A DNA stretch of 64,000 nucleotides, from positions 1 to 64,000 of the forward strand of contig NZ_ML119090.1 in NCBI RefSeq assembly GCF_003789055.1, given 5' to 3'. Positions 42,201 to 51,127 of this stretch are shown piece after piece. Below the pieces are notes generated by a model that was not told the DNA's origin, ran no database searches, and saw nothing but the letters and a program-made list of their open reading frames with translations. A program made the position numbers and the translations under genes. Source of the stretch: Histidinibacterium lentulum (GTDB lineage: Bacteria > Pseudomonadota > Alphaproteobacteria > Rhodobacterales > Rhodobacteraceae). The number at the start of each line of letters is the position of its first letter. The stretch's first letter is position 1.

Positions 42201-42807
42201 CGAAGGCCTTCGAGATGTGATCGCGCAGCGCCCGGTCCGCGGCCTCGCCGTCCCCCGCCTCGATGGCCTCGACGATCATGGCATGTTCCTTGAGCGTGTC
42301 CTGCGAGCGCCCGTCCGCCGCGATCGAGGTGGAGGCCAGGAGCGCCATGGACCGGTGCACGAGATCGAGCTGCTGCACGAGGAACCGGTTGTGGCTGGCA
42401 AGATGGATCTGCTTGTGGAACCGCCGGTTCGCCCGCGACATCGCGTGCGGGTCGTTCACCAGCGCATGATCCGCGTCGAGCATGTCGCGCAGCACCCGAA
42501 CCTCCTCGGGCGTCGCGTGCCGCGCCGCCAGCCGCGCGGCCAGCCCCTCGAGTTCCCCGCGCACGACGTAGAGCTCGGCAAGCTGCGAATGGTCGAGCGA
42601 GGCCACGATCAGCGACCGCCCGTCGCGCGTCAGCAGGCTCTGGGTCTCGAGCCGCTGCAACGCCTCGCGGATCGGCGTGCGGCTGACCCCGAACCGGTCG
42701 GCCAGCTCGCTCTCCACCAGCCGGTCGCCTGGCTTGTAGATGCCGGTGTCGATCGCCTCCAGAATGAGGTCGTAGGCATCCTTCGGAGAGGTCCTGAGTT
42801 CGGCCAT
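42154..42807 (-). CDS. GntR family regulator, FCD subfamily
   Basis: 217 aa. The winged helix spans residues 8-70: DAYDLILEAIDTGIYKPGDRLVESELADRFGVSRTPIREALQRLETQSLL. The FCD ligand-binding domain follows with the metal-type His/Asp pattern (RRFHKQIHLASHN, LKEHAMIVEAIEAGDGEAADRALRDHISKAF). Such regulators respond to small organic acids. A perfect inverted repeat 11 bases upstream of its start is the probable operator, indicating autoregulation and perhaps control of the divergent HAD gene. Confidence 0.93.
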   Translation of the reverse strand: MAELRTSPKDAYDLILEAIDTGIYKPGDRLVESELADRFGVSRTPIREALQRLETQSLLTRDGRSLIVASLDHSQLAELYVVRGELEGLAARLAARHATPEEVRVLRDMLDADHALVNDPHAMSRANRRFHKQIHLASHNRFLVQQLDLVHRSMALLASTSIAADGRSQDTLKEHAMIVEAIEAGDGEAADRALRDHISKAFVIRLRLDAEAVEAAE

Positions 42808-42817
42808 CGATCCGCCC

Positions 42818-42835
42818 TGTCAGATTTGTCTGACA
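42818..42835. promoter_or_regulatory. GntR operator palindrome
   Basis: TGTCAGA-tttg-TCTGACA, a perfect 7+7 inverted repeat just upstream of the GntR gene (start 42807) in the 135-base region shared with the divergent HAD phosphatase. A partial extra half-site CTGTCAG follows at about 42850. Typical of FCD-type GntR sites. Confidence 0.65.
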
Positions 42836-42942
42836 GCCTCTCTCGCAGAACTGTCAGCTTGGGTTGACTTTAGCGATAACCGTAACAGGTTTGCAAGGCC
42901 TCCGGCATTGCGGCTCTTCGCCGCCCGGTCTAGCTCCCCACC

Positions 42943-43593
42943 ATGGTCGCCGACTCCTTCTCACATGTCCGCGTCTGGGTCTTCGACCTCGACAACACGC
43001 TCTACGATCCCTCCGCCCGCCTCTTCGCGCAGATCGAGCGGCGGATGAACGCGCTCATCAGGCGCGAGCTGGGCCTCGGCGAGGCCGAGGCCGCGCATCT
43101 GCGGGACGATTACTGGCGGCGTTACGGCACCACCCTCTCGGGCCTGATGGCCGAGCACGACATCGACCCCGTGCCCTTTCTGGCCGAGGTTCACGACATC
43201 GACTTCTCCGTGCTCTCCCCCGACCCCGCGCTGGCCGACGCGATCTCCGCCCTGCCCGGCCGGCGCATCGTCTACACCAACGGCGACCGCCCCTATGCCC
43301 GCCAGGTCCTGGCCGCGCGCGGTCTGACGGGCTGCTTTCACGCGGTCTACGGGATCGAGCACGCGGGATACCGCCCGAAACCCGAGCAGGCGGCCTTCGA
43401 GGCGGTCTTCGCCCTCGACGGCCTCTCGCCCGACATGGGCGCGATGTTCGAGGACGACACCCGCAACCTCGCGGCCCCCCATGCCATGGGGATGCGGACG
43501 GTCCATGTCGCCCCCGACGCCGCGCCCGCCGATCACATTCACCACCACACCTCCGACCTCGCGGGCTTTCTGTCGCAGCTTCGCGGTCTGTAA
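42943..43593 (+). CDS. HAD phosphatase, pyrimidine 5'-nucleotidase type
   Basis: 216 aa. Motif I is VFDLDNTLYDPSARLFAQIERRM, with both catalytic Asp. The cap region carries LRDDYWRRYGTTLSGLMAEHDIDP, motif II is IVYTNGDRPYARQVL, motif III Lys is in YRPKPEQAAFE, and motif IV is MFEDDTRNL. This set is that of the SDT1/pyrimidine 5'-nucleotidase subgroup, which dephosphorylates UMP/CMP and similar compounds in the cytoplasm. It is divergent from the GntR gene. Confidence 0.92.
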   Translation: MVADSFSHVRVWVFDLDNTLYDPSARLFAQIERRMNALIRRELGLGEAEAAHLRDDYWRRYGTTLSGLMAEHDIDPVPFLAEVHDIDFSVLSPDPALADAISALPGRRIVYTNGDRPYARQVLAARGLTGCFHAVYGIEHAGYRPKPEQAAFEAVFALDGLSPDMGAMFEDDTRNLAAPHAMGMRTVHVAPDAAPADHIHHHTSDLAGFLSQLRGL

Positions 43594-43653
43594 GGCGCGA
43601 AATCCGACCCTATCTGTCGGGCATTCCACCCCGGCCCGACAGACAGGATCCCG

Positions 43654-43896
43654 ATGACCGACACCACCCCGACGACCCTGCCCCGCCGCCGTCCCTGGCA
43701 TCACGTCCCGCTTCTCGGCTGGCTGCTCTGGGATCTGCAGCGCGACTTCGCCGGAAACTGGCCCTATGCAGCCGTGATCGCGCTCACGCTGATGATCTTC
43801 GCCGTGGATGCCATCGGCCTTGCCGCGATCGGGCTTCTGGCGGTGGCGGTGACGCCGCTGATGGTACTGACCCTCGTGGTCATCAGCCGCGGCTGA
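43654..43896 (+). CDS. Small membrane protein of unknown function
   Basis: 80 aa, RBS AGGA about 9 bases before ATG 43654. A positively charged head (RRRPWHHVPLLGWLLWDLQRDFAGNW) is followed by two hydrophobic stretches (YAAVIALTLMIFAVDAIGL and AAIGLLAVAVTPLMVLTLVVI). I do not recognise a family. It sits between an HAD phosphatase and the UbiH-type gene, all in the same direction, and may be co-transcribed. Confidence 0.65.
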   Translation: MTDTTPTTLPRRRPWHHVPLLGWLLWDLQRDFAGNWPYAAVIALTLMIFAVDAIGLAAIGLLAVAVTPLMVLTLVVISRG

Positions 43897-43949
43897 CCTC
43901 TTGCCGCGCCCCCTTTCCCGCCTCCCGGCCCGGGGCTAGCTTGCGGTCC

Positions 43950-45149
43950 ATGACACAGGATGCCGATATCTTCATCTCGGGCGGCGGGGTCGCGGGTCTG
44001 ACCGCCGCCGCGGCTCTCGGCGCGGCCGGGTTCACCGTGATCGCCGCCGACCCAGCCCCCCCGGTGACCGAGGAGGCGGCCGAAGGAGCGGACCTGCGCA
44101 CCACCGCCTTCCTGCAGCCCGCGCGGCGACTGCTCGAGGCTGCAGGCATCTGGGAGCATTACGCCCCCCATGCCACGCCGCTCAGGATCATGCGCATCGT
44201 CGACGCGGGGGGGGCGGAGCCCGTGGCCCGCAGCACCCGCGATTTCGACAGCGCCGACCTCGGCGAGGCGCCCTTCGGCTGGAACCTGCCCAACTGGCTC
44301 CTGCGGCGGGAGCTCATGGCCCGCATCGCGGAGCTGGGCACCGTCGACTTCCGTCCCGGCACGGGCTTCGCCTCCATGCTCGCCCGGGACTCGGGCGCGC
44401 TCGTGACGCTGACCGACGGCAGCCGCCTCAAGGTGCGCCTCGTGATCGGCGCCGATGGCCGCGACAGCCCGGTGCGGCAGGCGGCCGGCATCGGCGCGCG
44501 GACCTGGCGCTATGGCCAAAAGGCCGTGACCTTCTCCGTCACCCATCCCGTGCCCCATGACAACGTCTCCACGGAGATCCACCGCACCGGCGGCCCCTTC
44601 ACCCTCGTGCCCCTGCCCGATCACGACGGCCGGCCCTGCTCCGCCGTCGTCTGGATGGTGCCCGGCGCCGAGGCGCAGCGGCTGATGGCCCTGGACCCCG
44701 AGAGCTTCGCCGCCGAGGCCACGACCCGCTCGGCGGGCCTCTTCGGCGCCCTGACCCTCGCGTCCCGGCGCATGAGCTGGCCGATCATCTCGCGCCTCGC
44801 CGACCGGATGACCGCGCGGCGCACGGCGCTCATGGCCGAGGCCGCCCATGTCGTCCCGCCCATCGGCGCGCAGGGTCTGAACATGTCGCTCGCCGATCTC
44901 GGCACACTTCTCGACCTCGCCCGGGGCGATCCCGACCGGCTCGGCGCGCCCGCCATGCTCGACGCCTACCACCGCCGCCGCCACCCGGAGGTTCGGCTGC
45001 GGGTCGAGGGCGTGAACCTGCTCAACCGCACTTCCATGGCCGAGGCCGGCATCGTCCGCGACCTGCGCGCGCTCGGCATCCGCGCGCTCCATGACATGGC
45101 CCCGGTGCGGCGCGGGCTGATGCGGCTGGGGCTCGGCGCCCGCCCGTGA
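43950..45149 (+). CDS. UbiH/UbiF/COQ6-type FAD monooxygenase
   Basis: 399 aa, about the usual 390-410. The N-terminal Rossmann motif is DIFISGGGVAGLTAAAALGAAGFTVIAAD. Also present are LRTTAFLQPARRLLEAAGIW, VIGADGRDSPVRQAAGI (the DG motif) and LMAEAAHVVPPIGAQGLNMSLADLGTLLDLA, the second FAD-binding GD-type motif in UbiH form (usual GDAAHxxxPxxGQGxNxGxxD with GD replaced by AE). These enzymes hydroxylate the ubiquinone ring. UbiH versus UbiF/UbiL cannot be decided without alignment. The RBS is weak. Confidence 0.88.
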   Translation: MTQDADIFISGGGVAGLTAAAALGAAGFTVIAADPAPPVTEEAAEGADLRTTAFLQPARRLLEAAGIWEHYAPHATPLRIMRIVDAGGAEPVARSTRDFDSADLGEAPFGWNLPNWLLRRELMARIAELGTVDFRPGTGFASMLARDSGALVTLTDGSRLKVRLVIGADGRDSPVRQAAGIGARTWRYGQKAVTFSVTHPVPHDNVSTEIHRTGGPFTLVPLPDHDGRPCSAVVWMVPGAEAQRLMALDPESFAAEATTRSAGLFGALTLASRRMSWPIISRLADRMTARRTALMAEAAHVVPPIGAQGLNMSLADLGTLLDLARGDPDRLGAPAMLDAYHRRRHPEVRLRVEGVNLLNRTSMAEAGIVRDLRALGIRALHDMAPVRRGLMRLGLGARP

Positions 45150-45213
45150 CGGCCGCACGCCCGGAGGCGCCTCGCCTCTCGACGCGGCGTCAGGGCGGGG
45201 CTAGGCTGCGTCC

Positions 45214-45657
45214 ATGGCCCTGACGATCCACGTTCCGTTCGAGGCGATCCTCTGGGGGTTCGAGGGCGTGCTGAACCGCGCGAGACCCCCGGGGATAGAG
45301 CCCGACCCGCGCTGCCTCGAGATATCGGAGCGCGCGCATCTGCGCGGCCTGAGGCAGGCGATCCTGACCGATGCCGATGCCGCCCGCGCCGACGAGATCG
45401 AGGCGCGGCTGGACGCCTTTCCCCAGATCGAGGCGCTCTATGCCGCGGGCCGGACCGGGCACAGCAAGCCCGCTCCCGAGGCCTTCATGGCAGCGGCGGA
45501 GGGCATGAACCTCGCGCCTGCGTCGATCCTCTTCGTCGACGGCTCGGGGTCGTTCTGCAACGCGGCGGCGAAGCTCGGCTTCCGGACCTTCCGCTTCTCG
45601 CGCCTTGCCGCCGACAACCTCGAGGCCCGCCTGCCGGACCACCGCCGCCGACGCTGA
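45214..45657 (+). CDS. Degenerate HAD-like protein
   Basis: 147 aa. The end is a good HAD C-terminal half: GHSKPAPEAFMAAAEGMNLAPASILFVDGSGSFCNAAAKLGFRTFRF (motif III Lys and a motif IV relict). Motif I is ILWGFEGVLNRARPPG where DxDGVL is expected, so the nucleophile Asp is Gly and the second Asp is Glu. The cap domain is almost absent. It is therefore unlikely to be a phosphatase and may be a binding or regulatory relict. Same orientation as the UbiH-type gene, 64 bases downstream. Confidence 0.75.
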   Translation: MALTIHVPFEAILWGFEGVLNRARPPGIEPDPRCLEISERAHLRGLRQAILTDADAARADEIEARLDAFPQIEALYAAGRTGHSKPAPEAFMAAAEGMNLAPASILFVDGSGSFCNAAAKLGFRTFRFSRLAADNLEARLPDHRRRR

Positions 45658-45689
45658 CCGGCAGGGCGGGAGGGCAAGCCGCCTGCCCC

Positions 45690-47755
<2,066 letters not shown>

Positions 47756-47766
47756 GGCCCGTCACG

Positions 47767-47792
47767 CCGGGGGCGGTCGGCGCCGCCCCCGG
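47767..47792. terminator. Hairpin after ilvC
   Basis: CCGGGGGCGG-tcggcg-CCGCCCCCGG, a perfect 10-bp stem, 11 bases after the ilvC stop and 7 bases before the end of the convergent small gene. Probable bidirectional terminator without T-run. Confidence 0.65.
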
Positions 47793-47798
47793 TCCGCG

Positions 47799-47972
47799 TC
47801 ACTCCCGTTCCCGGATCGGGTTCGGTCCGGGGCCGTCCTTGGCCAGCGAGGACTTCTCCTCCCGGCGTTCGTGAGTCATCTTGTCGGCCTTGCGCTTGCT
47901 GTTCCACGCCCAGGCGATGACGATGAGGAACGTGGCCAGGGGCAAGAGCCAGATCAGCGGAAAGCTGTCCAT
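47799..47972 (-). CDS. 57-residue membrane protein
   Basis: Found by translating the minus strand. ATG 47972 has AGGAG 7 bases upstream, and the frame is closed by TGA at 47799-47801. The product begins MDSFPLIWLLPLATFLIVIAWAW, one membrane helix, followed by a very polar tail (NSKRKADKMTHERREEKSS... ending NPIRERE). The good RBS, helix plus charged tail and clean ends argue for a real gene. No family is recognised. It may act with ilvC-adjacent functions only by position. Confidence 0.7.
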   Translation of the reverse strand: MDSFPLIWLLPLATFLIVIAWAWNSKRKADKMTHERREEKSSLAKDGPGPNPIRERE

Positions 47973-48174
47973 GGGGTTCTCCTAACAGGTCTGTGCCTTC
48001 CCCAGCGAACGGGCGGCGGCGCGTCGGGTTCCCTGCCGCCGCGGCCCCTGCGACCCGATGCCCCCCGTTTACCCTGACTTCCGGAACCTCCGCCGCGCCC
48101 GGGGCCGGCCACAGTTTCGGCCCGCTCCTTCCGCAGACCTGCCCCCATCGGGACCGGTCCCGCGGAGCCGCGTC

Positions 48175-48756
48175 ATGCTGCACATGTCCACGCCAGAGCC
48201 GCCGCACAGGGCGGTGAGCCGCTGCGAGGTAGGCCCGGCGCCCCTCGCGCTCAAGCCCCAGATCCTGGCCGCGGGGGCCGGAGACCCCCGGGCGCTCGAG
48301 GCCGCGTTTCGCGACGGCTGGGGCCGGGCCTCGGACAGCCCGCTCCTTTTCGCGGCCACCGCCGAAGGGCGGCTTCTGGGGTATATCCGCCTCTCCGCAG
48401 CGGCCCGCGCCAGCGGCGCCGTGCCCCGCCCCGTCCGGATCGAGGAGATCTGGGTGACCGCGGAGATGCGCGGGCGCGGCCTCGGGCGGCTGCTCCTCGC
48501 CTATGTCCTGGCCGTCTCGGAACGGGCGGGCTGGGGCGCGCTGGAGGCCGAGGTGCCGGGCGAGGCAACCGGAACCCTGCGCCTCTTCCGCGACGCGGGC
48601 TTCCGCGAGCGGCGCGTGGTCCTGCGGCTCGGCGCACCGCCCGACCGGCCTTCGGCGGCGGCATGGCTGGCGCATCTGTGGCAGACCGCGCCGCCCCTGC
48701 CGATCTACGCGGGCTGCGGCGGCCTCCTGCTGGCGCTCTTGCTCGTCCTGCTCTGA
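48175..48756 (+). CDS. GNAT acetyltransferase with C-terminal membrane anchor
   Basis: 193 aa from ATG 48175 (GGAG 9 bases upstream). Acetyl-CoA motif A is RIEEIWVTAEMRGRGLGRLLLAYVLAVSERAGW (RGRGLGR, the Q/RxxGxG/A pattern), followed by LRLFRDAGFRERRVVLRL. The last 20 residues form a hydrophobic helix that ends the protein (YAGCGGLLLALLLVLL). A tail anchor on a GNAT enzyme is unusual and would fix it on the inner membrane with the catalytic domain in the cytoplasm. The acetylated substrate is unknown. Confidence 0.85.
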   Translation: MLHMSTPEPPHRAVSRCEVGPAPLALKPQILAAGAGDPRALEAAFRDGWGRASDSPLLFAATAEGRLLGYIRLSAAARASGAVPRPVRIEEIWVTAEMRGRGLGRLLLAYVLAVSERAGWGALEAEVPGEATGTLRLFRDAGFRERRVVLRLGAPPDRPSAAAWLAHLWQTAPPLPIYAGCGGLLLALLLVLL

Positions 48757-48761
48757 CGGAC

Positions 48762-50117
48762 TCAGGCCGCCGCGGTGACGGATTCCACTTCGGCGACGAT
48801 GCCGTCCACGACCTCAGCCAGAAGCCCCTCGTCCTCGCATTCCGCCATCACGCGGATCAGCGGCTCGGTGCCGGACTTGCGGATCAGCACGCGCCCCCGC
48901 GCGCCCATCATGCCCTCGGCCGCCGTGATGGCGGCCTGTACGCTCGCCTCGGAAAGGGGGTCCTGCCCGAGGCCGAACCGCACGTTCCGCAGAAGCTGCG
49001 GCACCCGCTCGAAGCGCCGCGACAGGGCGCTGGCCGGCAGGCCGGTCTCGATCATCGCGGCGAGGAACTGAAGGCCCGCCAGCAGCCCGTCGCCCGTGGT
49101 GGCGAAATCCGTCATCACGATATGGCCGGACTGTTCCCCGCCGAGGTTCCAGCCGCCGCGCCGCATCGCCTCCACCACATAGCGGTCGCCCACCTTCGTG
49201 CGCTCGAGCCGCAGGCCAAGCCCGCCGAGATACCGCTCGAGCCCGAGGTTCGACATGACGGTTGCCACCAGCACCCCGTCCCGCAGGCGCTGCTGCTCGG
49301 CCCAGCGCCCGGCAAACAGGGCCATGATCTGGTCGCCGTCGGCCACTGCGCCCGTCTCGTCGATCAGGATCACCCGATCCGCGTCTCCGTCGAGGCAGAT
49401 GCCCACATCCGCGCCATGGGCCACCACGGCCTCCTGCGCCGTCTCGCAATGGGTGGAGCCGACCTTGTCGTTGATGTTGAGCCCGTTCGGCCGCACGCCC
49501 ACGGCGATCACCTCGGCGCCCAGTTCCCACAAAACCTCGGGCGCCACGCGGTAGGCCGCGCCGTTGGCGCAGTCGACCACCACCTTCAGCCCGTCGAGCC
49601 GCATGCCCTGCGGAAAGGTCGCCTTGACCCGCTCGGCATAGCGGAAGCGGCCGTCGTCCACCCGCGTGGCCCGGCCGATCTCTCCCGCGGCCACGGGGGC
49701 AAGCTCGCCGCTCACCAGCGTCTCGATCTCCGCCTCGGCGGCATCCGAGAGCTTGAAGCCGTCGGGGCCGAAGAACTTGATCCCGTTGTCGGCATGGGGG
49801 TTGTGGCTGGCCGAGATCATGATGCCGAGATCGGCGCGCATGGAGGTCGTCAGGAGCCCCACCGCCGGCGTCGGCACCGGGCCAAGGAGCAGCACGTTCA
49901 TGCCCGTGGAAGTCAGGCCGGCGGTCAGCGCGTTCTCGAACATGTAGCCCGACAGGCGCGTGTCCTTGCCGATCACCACCCGGTGCCCGTTGGCCCCGTC
50001 GCCGCGAAAGAACCGGCCCGCCGCGGCCCCGATCCGGAGGGCCATGTCCGCCGTCATCGGCCAGGTGTTCGCCGTGCCCCGCACACCGTCGGTGCCGAAT
50101 AGATGCCGCTCGCTCAT
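48762..50117 (-). CDS. glmM: Phosphoglucosamine mutase
   Basis: 451 aa from ATG 50117; the frame extends further but the family begins [14 protein letters not shown]. The phosphoserine loop is [15 protein letters not shown] (catalytic S104), the metal loop [14 protein letters not shown], the sugar-binding loop [12 protein letters not shown], and the phosphate-binding loop [15 protein letters not shown]. It interconverts glucosamine-6-phosphate and glucosamine-1-phosphate for UDP-GlcNAc, feeding peptidoglycan, LPS and the polysaccharide locus. folP/ftsH, often next to glmM, are absent here. Confidence 0.97.
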   Translation of the reverse strand: MSERHLFGTDGVRGTANTWPMTADMALRIGAAAGRFFRGDGANGHRVVIGKDTRLSGYMFENALTAGLTSTGMNVLLLGPVPTPAVGLLTTSMRADLGIMISASHNPHADNGIKFFGPDGFKLSDAAEAEIETLVSGELAPVAAGEIGRATRVDDGRFRYAERVKATFPQGMRLDGLKVVVDCANGAAYRVAPEVLWELGAEVIAVGVRPNGLNINDKVGSTHCETAQEAVVAHGADVGICLDGDADRVILIDETGAVADGDQIMALFAGRWAEQQRLRDGVLVATVMSNLGLERYLGGLGLRLERTKVGDRYVVEAMRRGGWNLGGEQSGHIVMTDFATTGDGLLAGLQFLAAMIETGLPASALSRRFERVPQLLRNVRFGLGQDPLSEASVQAAITAAEGMMGARGRVLIRKSGTEPLIRVMAECEDEGLLAEVVDGIVAEVESVTAAA

Positions 50118-50292
50118 CGCGCCTTCGCCCCTCGTCTTCGGTCGGGTCCGGGCATGACGCCCCGGCCCGATCTTGTGGCACCCACGCGGGACACCCCTGT
50201 CCCGCGACCCGGGGGCACCATACCCGGCCGGGCGGCAGGCCCCACTCACAATCTGTTTCAGACCTTTGCGGCCGAGGGGGGCCGCCCTCCGC

Positions 50293-50979
50293 TCAGTTCG
50301 AGGCGGTCCGCAGCGGCCAGCGATAGAAGTGATGCACGCCGATGGTCGTCGTCCTTGGAAACCGGCTGGCCCAGGACGGGTTCACCGCGCGGGTATGGTA
50401 ATGGGTGGCACCGCCCGTCAGGTCCGACTCGGCGCCGTCCATCATCAGCCGCGCGACCTTGCCGACCCGGTGCCAGGACGCCTGGTCGCGCACCGTCTCG
50501 GGAATGCCGTCGCAGGTGTAACTGAACTGGCAGGCATGGATGCGGCCCGTTCCCTCGTTCACCACGCCGCAGATCGTGTCGGGATAGCGCGGATCGTCGA
50601 CCCGGTTCAGGATCACCTCGGCCACCCCGAAGAGCCCCCGCAGCGATTCGCCCCGGGCCTCGAAATAGAGCGCCTCGGTCAGGCAGCGCCACTGGGCGCT
50701 CCCCGAGGCCACCGGGAGGGCGGCAAGGGCGCTTTCCTCGTAGAGCGCCGCTGGGCCGGCCGCGGCCGGGCTCCGGGTCGACAGCCGCTCCGCCGTCAGG
50801 GCCTCGAGACGGGCCGGCGCGACCTCCTGAAGACTTGCGTGCTCGGCCCCGAGAAGATCCGTCAGCCGGGTCTTCATCGTGCCATCCGCCGATGCCGCCT
50901 GTCCCCAGATCCCCCCGACAAGCGCAAGAGAAAGAGCGAGCGCCCGGAAGGCGCCGCGCGTCCGCGGTTGATGCGTCAT
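50293..50979 (-). CDS. Secreted cell-wall hydrolase, SleB/CwlJ type
   Basis: 228 aa from ATG 50979 with GAGGA upstream (GTG 51000 is the alternative). Signal peptide at residues about 8-30 ([23 protein letters not shown]). The C-terminal domain from about residue 95 is Hydrolase_2: [44 protein letters not shown] with the catalytic-type Glu in ALYFEARGE, then CQFSYTCDG and [13 protein letters not shown]. In rhodobacteria such proteins cut peptidoglycan during growth or division. Three mature cysteines are present. Confidence 0.92.
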   Translation of the reverse strand: MTHQPRTRGAFRALALSLALVGGIWGQAASADGTMKTRLTDLLGAEHASLQEVAPARLEALTAERLSTRSPAAAGPAALYEESALAALPVASGSAQWRCLTEALYFEARGESLRGLFGVAEVILNRVDDPRYPDTICGVVNEGTGRIHACQFSYTCDGIPETVRDQASWHRVGKVARLMMDGAESDLTGGATHYHTRAVNPSWASRFPRTTTIGVHHFYRWPLRTASN

Positions 50980-51127
50980 GTAATCCTCGTAGCAGCTCAC
51001 GTCGCGTCAATTCACGCGATCGTGCCTTTGCTACAGGCCAGGGGCGAAAATTTCCACCCTGCGAGGCCCCGCGCCAGTCGTCCCGCGGCAAGCCAGCGGA
51101 ATGGAATCAATATCTTGCGGCCTGGCT

